Origin: Thozetella sp. PMI_491 | Taxonomy: Eukaryota; Ascomycota; Sordariomycetes; Chaetosphaeriales; Chaetosphaeriaceae | Assembly: GCA_021432635.1 (NCBI GenBank) | Contig: MU270052.1 | Coordinates: 85,212-149,211, forward strand | Direction: 5' to 3' | Length of the DNA stretch: 64,000 bases | Shown: positions 8,898 to 21,134 of the stretch, piece by piece | Position numbering within the stretch: the first letter of the stretch is position 1 | Layout of the letters: every line of letters begins with the position of its first letter | Program-made: the position numbers and the translations under genes | Notes under the pieces: model-generated | The model's database searches: none | Told to the model about the DNA's origin: nothing | The model's input: the letters and a program-made list of their open reading frames with translations, nothing else

Positions 8898-10832
8898 ATT
8901 GGGATTCCGAGAAGATGCCGAGTAGAAAGGTGCTGGACGTTGCGACGGTACGGAATGCTGACAGAAAGACGAGCCTCCAGGGCCTCTACAAGCTTAGACA
9001 GTCGTGAGAATCGGCGTGAATGTTGCTGACTAGAAGGCCCCACGACACACAAACCTGCACAGGGGGCTCGATAAATTTATATTCGTTCGCATTCCAGTCA
9101 GTTGCTCGCGAGCGCGGCTCGAGCATTGCCATAGCCTGGCCAATCCCACAGCCCTTGCGATCCTTCCCAACTCTGAAGCGGCTCTCCCTGGCGTCTCATC
9201 CTTCGCCGGCGCGGATAGGATGGAGACAACCCACTCAACGCCTAAGAAGATGTCCGGGCGCACATGGGTCTGCTTGTTGAGCCCCAGTCGTGCTCCTGAA
9301 CGCAACTCGACCAGGACCAATAGTATACTCTTCCGGGGTTCTGGGATAGTTGACATGTTGCTTCCTCGCCGCCCTTATGCCTTTGGGAGAGATCCGCCTC
9401 AGGTAAACACACGCACAATTCATGCCATGCCCTCAAGATGTCGGTAGCAGAAAGATTATTAGCTGCTGCTATACTTCAAAATTGGGCAACCTGTGTTTGA
9501 TGCACTTCTGCTGCGCCGCTCCGTTAAAACTGATCAGTTGTTACAGAGCTGATCTCGGCAGTGTATACGGCCATAGCTGTGTGCCTGGCTAGCGTTAAGC
9601 AGAATATGTTTTCTACTCAGCCACATGGGGATTGGAACCTGCAAGTGCCAGTGTTCAGTCCATTCCAGACCACAAGCTCGGCTGGGTACTTCACGTTTCG
9701 AGAATGATCCCACGTCCAAGGGCTTTGAATGACACGTCCTGTAGGAACCTCGACAATCGGCACTGATGAGTTCTTGATTCCGTCGTTGCGTTGATCCCTA
9801 TGTTTGTGCCGCCTCCTGGACGTCATGGTTACTCGGTTAGGTTCGTGAACCGCTTGCCAGGGACTTCTGCCGCAGCGTGCCGAAACCAAGTAGAAATTTC
9901 ATGCCCGCATAAAGTGCCGTATGCTCGCCGCAGCCTATGCGGGCTCCCTGATTATTTTGTAGAAGGACTGTCTTCTCAAAGACTTCATTTTCACATACGC
10001 TCGCCTGATCTAATGTGGGCACCTCATCCACGACAGGTATGAGATAATTGATGAGTTTGGGGCGAATATATTCCGTCAGCTAAGAGACTCGCTGGTAAGC
10101 TCGCAAGCCGCTGTCAACGCCCGAATGTATTCTATCTGTGGGATCCTGTTAATGATATGTCGGTTGCTTTATTACCATGCCCGATTGACAGCCACCATGA
10201 TTCAGATGGACGGAGAGGGAGAGTTCCTGCGAGGTAAGAAGTGTTAGGACCAATAGGCGCGGCCTTGCATGGAATTACCGTTGAAGGTTGTTGGTCTACA
10301 TCCTGACTTGCTATTACACCAACAAGCGTCTAGCCGCCGGCCTTACCGTGGGGCTTCTACAGGTCAAGCGCCCGGGCCCGTCATCCGGGGCGTTACTCGC
10401 AGGAGAGTGGCGCCCGTTACGGGGCACATGGCTCTGCTTATGCTGGCCGGTACGTGGATAGGCACAGATTTCTATTTTGATCCGTCGGATATGCATCGCA
10501 GAACCAGAAAGACGCCGTCCGAGTTCTGTCGGGGAGCGGGAGGAATTGTTCTACACAGTTGCTGTGAAGGGCCCGCTGGCTTGCACCTTCCTTCTGCCAT
10601 TTAAAGCAATTAGTATACTAGAAAATATGAAACATATAAAGGCATGAGCTGTGGTTTAAAGAGACCTCGCCGGTACTTCTCCAGAGCCATGATTCCTCGT
10701 CCCGTCGTGAATCGTGTCGTCCGTAGCTGGGATCGCCCTCACGTCCCCCTCTAACTACACAATGGTGCTTCCGCCTGCCGTCTATCCCACTTCCATGGTT
10801 GGTACAAATACACCCGCGCAAAGTTCTCTGGC
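8898..10832. other. long intergenic region, no supported gene
   Basis: Almost 2 kb with many short frames but none with a convincing start, composition or splice pattern. The sequence has mixed base composition and no tandem repeat or transposon motif. The stretch before 10833 is presumably the 3' region of the rhodopsin-fold gene, and that after 8897 is the promoter of secreted paralogue 2. Confidence 0.5.
9075..9081 (-). promoter_or_regulatory. TATA-like element upstream of secreted paralogue 2
   Basis: On the minus strand this reads TATAAAT, inside the palindromic ATAAATTTAT at 9071-9080, about 180 bp upstream of the ATG at 8897. Its distance is similar to that of the element before paralogue 1. 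Confidence 0.35.
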
Positions 10833-12281
10833 TCAAATGTTGAGCCAGCTTCCCTTTTTCTCGGTCTCGGTTGGTCTCTCGGGACCCACCTCAGGATCAA
10901 CCGGCCTCTCGAGGCCCATTTCGGGGTCGTCGGCCGGCCTCTCAAGGCCCAGCTCAGGGTCGGCCTGGCTGTTCCGCCGCACCAGCAGCTCTACACTGAT
11001 TCGGCGCACGATGCGGTCGCGTGTTTGCTCCTTGGCGAGGCTCGAATCGCTAATCGTGTCTTCCAGGTCTCCCGTCCGGCTCACCGATACGGCCGCCATC
11101 GCCCGTCGCGAAGCCGACTCCTTGGGTTTCCCGCTCACACGGCCGAGCTCCATCGCCAAGCCCCGGCTACGGTTCTGTGCAGGGGCCGCGAGGTTGTGGA
11201 AGGCGCCGGTCTTTAGCGCTCGGGAGAAGAGTGGTCGGATCGCAGGAACGCTGACGGCGACGATACCGACGTTCTGCTCGATGCTGGGAAATCTTCAGTT
11301 AGTCTAGAGGGCGGGGGCTGTGGAGCCTTTGTTTACTCCAGGATAGGGGCATGGCGCAGGGCTTGGCACGACGTACATGGACCAACATGTCAGGGAGAAG
11401 GACTCATACGTCAGATCCTTCCTATTGTTGAGCTCGTGCAGTGATAGGGACTTCATCAAGGCGGCAACGCCGATACTTCCCCTTTCTGTTAGTTGCACCT
11501 TCGCCACGCAGTGCGGATGAGGCAATCGACGCGGGACTTACAAGACGCCAAGCCCCATAATCAGGCCAATGGCCCACTTTGTCCTCTTCGCCATGTGCAA
11601 TCTGTACAAAATCACAGCCGGGAAGAGGGCCACCGTCCAGTCGCACACGATAGAGCTGTAGCCCTGCACGCTGGAAATCGCGATGATGACGTTGAACGGC
11701 CAGCATTCGCCTGGGACGCTGGGATCCCAGAGTCTCGGCAGCGGGCGGCACTGTACAAAAGTGCAAATACAGCACACCAGGTTGACGATGTTGTTGACAG
11801 CGATGATTCCCCAGAGGAAGACCCTGCAGTAAAGCATATCCTTTACGATCCGGAGGAGGAAGAGGCACATCGACGTCCGAGCAAGGGTGGCCGAGAACAG
11901 ATTAGGGATGATCGAGAGCTGGCTCCATTTGGAGGCGTTCACGGCGCCGTCCCCAAGGTAAAACATGTGGCGGCCTTCTCCGGCCATGACGGCCTCGATC
12001 TCAAATGCCATGGTGACAACCGCGCATGCCTGGGACCTGGGGTTAGTACGTGAGGCATTCGACAGCGCAAGAGCGGAACAGGAGCTTGGGAAAATCCTTA
12101 CACCGGCAGCGACTAAAGTATAGTCATCCCATCCTACAGTCCGCACCACTACGATCCTCGTATACAGCCTCGTGGCGATGAAAAACAGGGCGATGATAGT
12201 AGTAACGTTGAGTAACGCGAGTAGACTCGGACCACGAGTGACGTCTCCCTCTGGCGGTTCCGGGAAGCCAAGGTCGGACAT
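10833..12281 (-). CDS. fungal rhodopsin-fold (PTH11-like) seven-TM membrane protein
   Basis: Four exons (12281-12102, 12029-11542, 11481-11377, 11283-10833) encode 407 residues. Introns are 72, 60 and 93 bp, with CTAAC branch points at all three. The start MSDLGFPEPPEG is the first ATG; a frame extension to 12338 begins with GTG. The protein has the fungal rhodopsin-domain pattern: TM1 followed by ATRLYTR and WDDY, TM3 after GEGRHMFYLGD, then LARTSMCLFLLRI, CICTFVQCRPL and WDPSVPGECW, and TM7 ending EQNVGIVAVSVPAIRPLF. This family is abundant in plant-associated and saprobic fungi, and most members are orphan receptors or transporters. The cytoplasmic tail is charged and carries three copies of an ExGxERP motif (10870-10960). 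A plasma-membrane location is inferred; ligand unknown. Confidence 0.9.
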
Positions 12282-12970
12282 GGCCCAACTCTTCTTGCGC
12301 GAAGACGACCGTCGGTGCAGTGACCTGTACGGCGGCACGATGTGTTGGTCCCAACAGTGAGCTAGAGAGTTATATTAACCCCAAGCGAGAAGCCGTATCA
12401 CGGGGACCGTGGGTCGAGAGCTCCAGGTCGACATCGACATGGCAGACAAACAGACAGACAGGCAACCCTGGGGAGTTTGGACCAGGGCCAGGGTTTATGG
12501 AGAACGCGACATGCATGGCCGGTCAGCCGCGCCTCAGTCCAGCGAGTGAGAGTGGTTGCGACTCTAGGTGAGAGGCAAGAACTTGGCGACATGTGCTTGG
12601 CCCTTGGCATGTTGCTGATATGCACTGACAGAGTGACACGGAGATGCAAGTGAACCAGGCGGGCAACCAAGGCGAGTTGGGCATCGCACGCCGCAACCTC
12701 GCCATAGTCGTGCAGACCACCCCCTCCCTGGCCAAGCACGCATGCCTGTCGTGGAGTCCGGGGAGGTGCGTTAGGTCATCGGGTTAGATCGAGTTAATTA
12801 TTCATTTCGCCACGCGAGAATGCCAGATAGGCTCTGGCCCCCGTTTCAACTAGTCTGGGTGTGTCTCTTGATCACAGCCCCAACATTCACGGCGGGCGAG
12901 TAAGATATCGTGGGACTCGACACATCTGCCCAGTTTTGGAAACATCCCACGCATGATCATGGCGCTCAAG

Positions 12971-12990
12971 CACACACGCACACACACACC
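12971..12990. repeat. CA dinucleotide microsatellite
   Basis: Imperfect (CA)n run interrupted once by a G, in intergenic DNA. Confidence 0.8.
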
Positions 12991-14093
12991 TCTACAATCC
13001 CACCCTCGCCTTTTCTTTTCCTAGAAAGTCGCAGGGCAGCTTTGAACACCACGGACCTTCAGCATTTGAGATTGCTTACCATGGATCGGCAGGTCAAGCC
13101 TCATGTGAACACACACGCCAAGCGCATGTCAGCCAGCGCTTTGTTGAAGAAACCAGCCTGCTCAGCTGGATAGACAATAATACAATGAAGGCGGAAGCAG
13201 CCACACGGCGGGAGCCCGACTCCTACTGACAAACCGCCTGCACACTGCGTGGGCATCCCCCGAGGCATCCATGCAAACGCGCTCTCCACCCCCGCACTAT
13301 CAATAGTCGTACCAGAAAATCGCGGTGCTTTTTAGGCAAGTAGCTTCATGCTTGAACCAGAAACAACACACCCACTCTCCCCCGAATCCCACAAGCCCGG
13401 TACTTCTCAAATCTGGACGTAGAGGTCTCTCGCAAGGCGCCTGCGCAGCCAGTCGATCTGTCCCGTCCCTGGGTGTGTTCCGCTTGGGATAGACGTCATG
13501 CAGTTGGTGAGCAGCGCAGAGCCCGGGCATCTGCTGCCCGCGTATCTCCAAAGATGCACGATGCAATCTGAGTCAACACGATCGCAGCGACCAAGGCGGC
13601 GGAAGCGAGAATGGTCGTGATACAATCAAACAGGCGCGGGAGCCTCGAGTGCTGCTTTGGGGTATGACATACGGCTGCCACGAGGCACAGCAGTGCGGGA
13701 GTCGAATCAGAGCTGCAGAGAAGCCCTGCTGGGGGGACACGGGGAGCCCCTGACCGGTCAGCTACGGCGTGGCATGCCGGTACCATCGCCGACTGTCGTG
13801 TAACTAAGATGCCACTCCCCCGCCAATGGGCGGTTCCGGGGCATGTTCAAAAGTTCCGCCGCGGAAGGTACTAAACTTGCCGCGGCCACGGACCTTGGGA
13901 CGGCATAAATCGAATTCTAAGGGGTGGCGGGCTTTGGGCCGTTATTCTTTTTGCACTTCTTACTCCCCTTCTCTAGCTATTTGAAGGTTGACGGCCCCCG
14001 CGAAGCCCTCATGGAGGCATATCACTCCAGCGTGCCAAGATCTCTGCCGTATAGGGTACCGTATCCGGCCCAGCGCTGGAGCCGCTCAAGTCT

Positions 14094-14112
14094 CCCCCCC
14101 CCCCCCCCCCCC
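14094..14112. repeat. poly-C tract (19 C)
   Basis: Uninterrupted run of 19 cytosines followed by CTTTTCAG-type pyrimidine sequence, in intergenic DNA. Its exact length is prone to sequencing error. Confidence 0.85.
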
Positions 14113-15455
14113 TTTTCAGCGCTGCCACCCGGCCAACTTTACGTATTTCTGAACTTGCATATCGTCACTTGACACATTGATCAAGTAACGTCTTACACAT
14201 CGTGCCGTCCGTGCCATGAATCAGCCATGGGGTCCCCTCCCGCCGCACTGAGAAGAATAGTAGCTTATAGCATAGCCTTGTGAATCCTGAAGTCTTGGTG
14301 TTGCGAAGATATCCGTGTGTATTTGCGCTCGGAACTTCTACTGGCTTCAACGACGGGCCGATGCGAGGCATGTTGACAGGGAAGATGCGTCGCCGATCCT
14401 GATCCCGCAGTCGCTCGACCACTCAAGAACCGTTGGTGACTGAGCGATGCATGGTGGTGTTATGCGGCCCAGCCCCCGGTACCAGTCGCGCCACGCGATG
14501 TGATCGGATGCGCCGGCGTTGCAGGCCCGGACTTTTCAGATACAAAGCCGGTGGCTGGCCTGAACTCGAAACTGCCCTGTATTGGGGAAGGATCTTTGCT
14601 TACTTGTGCGGTTCGTAACGTTTGAGTGAGTCCGATTCTGAGGGTCTAATGCGAGAGACAACGCTGTCAAGTCCGAGGAACAGCAGCTTAACTTGTTTGT
14701 GTAGCACATCAAGGTATTTACTTCATGGTATGGCAGAGTTAATTGAGAAACACTCTGAGGCGGGGTGCGAGGTTCTGGTTATCCTCCTCTAGTAGGTATG
14801 GGCTAGTTGAAGTGCGAGTGCGGCAAGGAGTGTAATGTAGACCAAGAGGACGGAGACAATTGGAGCTGATGAAGGAGCATATGCAGAAGACGACGCCTTA
14901 TTTGTCGTGCATAGATATACATTTGTACATCATCGCTATTTCTAGCCTGCTGCAGCCTATCGAGATGCCACATAGGTAGCACAAGAACACGCTCGGGGAC
15001 GGATGCTATATTACAGGGCTCGCCAAGGCGGACGACCAGCTGGTAAGGCGCAGCAGTACAACTGAGATACAGGCGAGATGGCCGATGGACCCGTGGAAAA
15101 CCCCAAGAAACAACTTTGATTTGAAGGCCATCGCCATCCTGAGCTAACCTTTCCCGGAACGCCGGCCCTGCGCGTCTGATTACATCGACGCCTCGCGCAG
15201 CGAATGCTACAAGGTTCCGAGTAAGGTCTGAGGAACGAAGAAAAAGAAAAGAAAAGAAGCTCATAAATACAGAGTTCATCGACGCCAGAGACATTTGGGC
15301 AAAACTATGCCTCTTGGCTGCTGAACGGTGGCGACGTATGTTCATGTGCTCCCGCGGTCGGCACCCTGTCCCCGACCTCGCCTCTCCCGTGATTCTGGTA
15401 TGCTCTCGTTCCATGCCATCATCATCCCATCGTTTCCCGTACCCCTCGCCACCTC

Positions 15456-18400
15456 TCACCTCCCAACGGTAGAAAATGCGCTTTTGACTTCTGCCCTAGG
15501 CCACTCGAAGAGCACGTCTCCGCCATACACGTCGGTCGTGATGGCGCCGATGCGCATCTCGACGTTGCCATAGAAGCGCTCGCACTCCTTGAGCACGCGG
15601 TTGACCAGCGGTTTGGCCAATGCCGGCTCGTCAGCATCGCCAAAGTGCTTCTCGACTCGCTTTCTCAACGTCTCGATGCCCTTACGCACCTCGCGTGCGT
15701 CATAGGCACCAAGCACCTTGTTGAAGACGGCCTTAGAGTTGCTAGGCTGTGCGGCAATGGCAGAGGGGCTCTTGCCGTTGTTGAGCTGCGCCTCGATGTT
15801 CTCGAGCGTCTCGAGCAGCTTGCCCAGCGGGCGGCGCATCACAGCGTTAAGATACAGGCCCATGTGCTCGGCCATTTCGTTCTGCGCCTGCTCCTTCCAC
15901 TCATCAAGCACCTCGATGCTCCGGGGCCCATCGACCTCCTCGAGGTAATGGTTCATGTTCTCAATCAGGAGGATATGGAAGTTCAGTGCCTCCTTATCTT
16001 CAGGATCGGCCGAGTTGGAGCTGGAGATATTGGCGACGCTGACCGCCGGATTCTCGCGGGCAATGACCTTGAGCGAGTCGAACATGGACTTGAGAATGCG
16101 GTCGTACTCGCGGTCGACCATGCGGCGGATAGGAAGATGGGGGTCAACACCTGCAAGCATAGCCTCCACAGCCGCCGAGAACTGCGGGAAGATACGCATA
16201 AAGCCGATAACGCCCTTGCGCTTTTTGATCTTGACCTTGGTCTCCTCGATAGCTCGCACTTGGTCGTCTACAAACTTCTTAAACTTGCTCTCGAGCGCCC
16301 CGTGCAGCCTCTGGAGCGCGCTGTTTAGGAAGTCCTGGTTGGATTGGCTCATGTCGGCCATCTTGCGCTCCAAGGCGGCGAGGACGCCGATTCCTTGGCT
16401 GAGTGGAAAGTTAGTGATGGTAAAACGCACCTCGGAGCTTGGAGGGAAGGAATGACATACAGAGGATCTGAGCCCAAGACCCAGTCGATCAGCTGTTGAA
16501 TACTTGGCTCGAGGAAGCTGAAAATAACCTCCATAGCACGGGTTACTCTCCTGGCGAGCTCGCGATCCGGCTCCATCAGCCGATGCCGCTTGAGGTCGTT
16601 GCCACGGCGCTCCCTTGGCCGCGACAGCGCAACAATGTCTGGGAAGTCCATCTGCTCGAGCGATGTGGCGTGGAAAAAATCGATGATGAAGTTCTGCTCC
16701 ATCTCGACCAGGGGCAAGAGGTCGTCTAGGACGCCTGCAAACACCTCATAAGGGAGGGCTCGGCTGTCTGCGACCTTGTCAATGTTCGAGCGGCTTCCAT
16801 CCCCTAGCGGCGACCGCAGAGTCCTGGCAAGCGTCTGGCTCCGCTTCACGGTGAGCTTGCGAGCTGTTGTGGCAATGCCTTCCTCCTTCTTTTCCTGCAG
16901 CGAAGTGAAGAGAAGTTCCGACTCTTCCCCTGTCGGCTTCTTGGCATTCTTCTTCCAGACCTCCATCGCTTCCTTGAACTCGGCCTTGTAAATAGGATAG
17001 CTCTTGTCTTGGTAGACCTGAAGGATGCGGTTCCAGTTGTCGAGATCCGCATCCCTGGCGTAGAGAATGAGGGGGCTGTACATCCACAGCAGATCCCGGC
17101 CTGCATCGTGGTTTCGGGTATCAACCTTCTTTGTGAGCGCACTTTCAAGTGCCCCCCGTGTTGCCCTGGAGGCTTCTTCAAACTGGCGAGCCATGAACTC
17201 CACAAGCCGTCGCATGAACATCTTGCTCTCCGCCACGTACATCTCCTTCTTCTCTTGAACGATGCGCATCTTGCCATAGTCGCTGTTGAGGGTGGACGAT
17301 TGGTCACCGCTCTCATCTTCGCTCTTCCGTGCGTCAGCGGTACCCATGGCTGGATCAATCTTGTTCATCGCCTTGAATAAGGTGACCAATGCGGCCTCGA
17401 TCTCTTCAATTCCGCCGAGGCTCTCAAGTGGCGCGACCTTTAGCGCGTCGAGATCAGACTCGCTGATGGCACACGTCTCGATCAGCGACTCGAGCTCCTT
17501 CATCAGAAGCTTCTGGTTGGCTGCCTGGACTTGTAGACCTTGTCCCTGGGCCTCAATATAGGCAATATCGTCAGAGAGTGTCTAGAAGGTAGTTAGCATA
17601 CGCTGAGCGAAACGGCATACCGTGGTGCCTTACCGAGAGCTCCACGCTGTAGAGCGTGAGCAAGTTGTCCAGCTCTTCGCATTCTGTTATCGCAACGTCG
17701 ATGCCTTTCTTGATCAGATCGACTCTCTCATCCTCCTCCTGGAAACGAGCCAGCCAGCCTCCTGCCTGGGCCTTGTTGAGCTCACGTTCCATGTCTATCT
17801 TCATCTCATCGTAGTTCTTTGCCCGCATCTGATCGCCAGGAACCCACGAAAAGTAGTCAAGCCATTTCCCAAATTCGGTGCTCCGGTTGTCCAACACAGC
17901 TGGGTCAATACCGAGGCTGGCCAGATACTTCGCGTCATTGCCTGTGATGATCGATTTCCTCGCCTCTTCCTTCGCTTCTGCTTCGGCATTCTTGACCTCC
18001 TTAGGCGGCGCCTCTAAACTGGTGGGTCTGCTGGAGTTGGGCACCGTGACCTTCACCTCCGGTAGCGCAGATGTCCTGTCAGCAGCTTTTGGTGGGGGCT
18101 CGGGTGTCGGGGTCGTGGGCTCAGGCGTCTTGTGCGAGGATACGGGCCGAGGCGGTGCGGGTACGACCTCCGTGATCCCGTCCGGACCTTCGTTCGATTT
18201 ATTCAAGTTTCGTAACCGGTCGGCAGCACCGCCCGGGCGCGGCCGAAAGGCCGACGCCGCCGAGGCGGCCTTCCAGAATGCTCCTGCAACATCACCCTTG
18301 GACTTCTTAGCTTTGATCATGGGTCCAAGCCCTGGGCGTATATCCTCCTGCGCCGGTTCAACGGGGGACTCGACTGGTGTCTCAGTGCCGGGTGGGGGGG

Positions 18401-19757
18401 ATGTGGTCGAATTCGCAGAGATTGGCGTCTCAGCCAAAGGACTAGTCACGCTGGCTGGGTCTCGGCTCACATCGTTAGCTACTATCCGATCACCTATCGG
18501 CTCTGGCCGTCGGTTCGTCGAATTCTTCCGCGGCGACATTCGGTCTACGCTTCGGGGGGGAACCATGGGCTCTCGCCGCATGGCCGGGCTCATTAGTGGA
18601 GCCGGAACAAGATCTCGATCGGCGCTCTGAGGTCGTAGGGGGTCCATTGGCGGCCGCTTTCTTTCCGGAGGCGGCTCGTTGACGGGTGGCGGCGGTGGTG
18701 GAGGCTCGGGGGTCGTGTATGCGGACCCTCCGTTGACGACACCGTTCCTCGATCTTGGCCGCAACGAACCGTCGTCGCTCTTCGTCGCGAGGGACGCAGC
18801 GACCGAATCCTGGCTCTTGTTGTTAGAGGCGAGCCGTCGTAGCGGCGCCATTTCTTGGGAGCGGCTGGAGTCAATGCTCGCAGAAGGTGATGCGGAGCCA
18901 TTCATCATCATTGGACTGCGCGAGCTTCCTCGGTCAGCCGTGGTCGGCCGGGGAGCCAAGTTTCCGTTTCCGTTGAGGCCAGAGGAAGCAGAAAGATTGC
19001 TCGAGGAGGCATCGGGAGGCGCAGGACGCCGGGGTATCGTCTGCTCTACTGGCTTCCTTGCAGCTTGGGCTCCGCCGAGGACTTGGTCGATCTCTCGCTG
19101 GTCGAAGTTGGTCAGCTCCGGCATCCTGCCATTGGTGTATTTCCCGTAGATCTTGATCAGACTAGCGATGAAGAATTTTTTCTCCTTGTCGGACTGGGCT
19201 TGCCAGTAATACGGTTTGCCAAGGCTGATGATGAAGCCGACTTCACCGGCCCAGTCTCGCAGATTGGGAGACACACCTGGGCCAGTGAAGGACTCGAGGG
19301 CGGTCAAGTCGTCGAGGTTCCATGTTTTCCCGATTGAAAATGAGCCGTTTGGATTCTCCTTAGACTTGTGCACGCGCACACGGCCGGATTTACGAACGGC
19401 AACGATGATGACTCGAGGCTTTTGGGACTGGGGGGTTCGGGCTTGAGGAGGCGGAGGTGACGTGGGATGGGTCGAGAATTCGAGGATACGAATATGGGTA
19501 ATGTAGGTTTCGAGCACTAATCAAAAAGGCCACTGGTTAGCCGTCGATTCTGTGGGTGGTATCGCCGCATGACACGCATCCGAAGGGATGACGCGGTGCG
19601 GTCAAGAGCGCGAGCGCCGGGCTCTCGTGGTGGGCCGGTAAGGGCAGAGCGTACCTGAGCCATCTTCATCTTTTTTGTTGAAGCAGCTTTCGACGATGCG
19701 TCTCTTCTCATCGTCAAACCTCTCGGCCCGGTTTAATTCGCGGCCGTTGGTCGCCAT
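15456..19757 (-). CDS. sec3: exocyst complex component Sec3
   Basis: Exocyst landmark subunit that tethers secretory vesicles at growth sites by binding PI(4,5)P2 and Rho/Cdc42 GTPases. Four exons (19757-19655, 19516-17634, 17581-16461, 16398-15456) give 1349 residues; introns are 138, 52 and 62 bp, all phase-consistent. The first exon encodes MATNGRELNRAERF. The N-terminal PH-like PIP2-binding domain (about residues 25-150) contains THIRILEFSTHP, RVIIVAVRKSGRVRVHKSKE, KTWNLDDLTALE and KPYYWQAQSDKEKKFFI. A long Pro/Ser-rich disordered linker (about 170-480) and a coiled-coil region follow. The C-terminal half is the Sec3 helical domain, with YEVFAGVLDDLLPLVEMEQN, FLEPSIQQLIDWVL and KKRKGVIGFMRIF. 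Length and architecture are normal for filamentous fungi. A role in hyphal tip secretion is inferred. Confidence 0.95.
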
Positions 19758-21134
19758 GGCGGCGGTCGCCTCGGGGCTGTCCAGTCAGTCCGAGGCAGGC
19801 GGTCAAGTTGGCGACTCATGAAGCTCGGGTCGGCTGCGAAGCGACACGCAACACGAGCATGTCGAAGCCGCCCAGGCAAGGGGGGGCAAGACGGCGGGCA
19901 GCTTGTTCGCGAGAATCGGAGATGGTACTGGGGTGCTTGGCGATGGAGGTCGGCAGGTGGCGGGGAAGCCGACAGGAATTCGCGGGCTAGAGGGCGAAGC
20001 TTTGACGAGGTTGGGTTGCTTGGGAGTCTAGAGGCTCTTTGCTAGAGCCAAGTCAAGGTCGACGTAGATGTGGCTGAGGTGGAGTTAGCGACCCGGGTTT
20101 CCCTTGGCCGGTGGGTCCCGTGCTACAGAAAAGAAACGGCCCGGCCGGACCTGCCGGGCCAGCACCTACCAAATTCCCTCCTCCCCCCCAAGCTGTTCTC
20201 TGCATTCCCCACCAGATTGGTCGGATTACAGAAGTACGACGAGCGGGAGCTTCAGACTCTGAGCAAAGACGATGTGATTTGACATCTCGAGAGCATTTTT
20301 TCAACCTTAATTCTAATATTAGATAGCGATCTATGGGACCTTCCTAGGCCGCCGACTACTCTAGTTCTTTTGCAAGGGCTACGAGGATCAATCATATCTG
20401 TGCCGGGTCTGGCCTGGGGGCGATGGCCAAGTTGCGATTTTTCTGTTCTCCCCCTAGTCTCCTCCGCGGGCAAGCCACAAGCAGAAGTTGGCTCTAGCGA
20501 TTCCCCCCAAATGGGAGAGGTGTTTCAAACTGTAAGCACCCAACCTTCCGCTGGGATGACCCACTAGGCGCCAATTGCATTAATTGAGCTGCCTCTTGGA
20601 GCTCCTCTCAGTCACCACGGTTGAAACAGTACCAGGTCGGATCTTTGATCCTCTTTTTCGAAAGAAACGCGTACGCATGGCGCTCTAGACTTTTTGACTT
20701 TGCGAAAGAGCGAATGGCAGGAATGGCCCCAGTCCTTATTAGTGCCGGATCCCCATCCTTCTTTCCTCCAGCTGTTCGCGGCAGCCGAGTTCCCTCCCAG
20801 ATAGCCTTCGTCAAAGCCCATTATGCTATCGACTGGCTTGTTTCATAATGCCCTGAGGGGCCTGCGCAGTCCACCGCACATCGACCATTCCATGTCTCAT
20901 CCCCTGTCCTACCAATGGCAGCAGAGCCAAGAAATTGGGCTTATAACCAGCCAGTCGAGAGCTGGTGACAATCATTACTTCTTTTTGAGGCCGGCGCTAC
21001 GGAAGTTTCGCCAAGATCCCGCCCTTTGAAGGACTTCGAGACTCGGCTCAGTCGGGTAGTCTATATATATATAAAATACATCAAGTGCCAGCGACCACAG
21101 CATCAACCTTCCCAGGAAGAGTTGCGATGACTGC
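19758..21134. other. intergenic, sec3 promoter side
   Basis: 1.4 kb upstream of sec3 and downstream of the ASCH-domain gene, both on the minus strand. A TATA repeat (21060-21072) lies close to the 3' end of the ASCH gene. No gene or RNA recognised; the short frames have non-coding composition. Confidence 0.5.

Larger units (their letters stand above)
12282..15455. other. long intergenic region with low-complexity tracts
   Basis: 3.2 kb between the rhodopsin-fold gene and the 3' end of sec3. It contains a CA repeat (12971-12990) and a 19-base C run (14094-14112). A minus-strand frame at 13496-13680 contains a possible membrane segment (ITTILASAALVAAIVLTQIA) but no good start. A 218-codon open frame at 14803-15459 is probably chance in the sec3 3' region. 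No RNA gene was recognised. Confidence 0.5.

Noticed and set aside
9625-9660. T-arm-like GGTTCCAATCC on the minus strand
   Set aside because: The flanking 5-base arms do not pair, and no A box or acceptor stem is present.
14803-15459. 218-codon minus-strand frame directly after sec3
   Set aside because: Lies in the sec3 3' region, overlaps the end of the sec3 coding sequence and has no homology-like features.
15645-16328. 227-codon plus-strand frame
   Set aside because: Antisense of the conserved Sec3 C-terminal domain.
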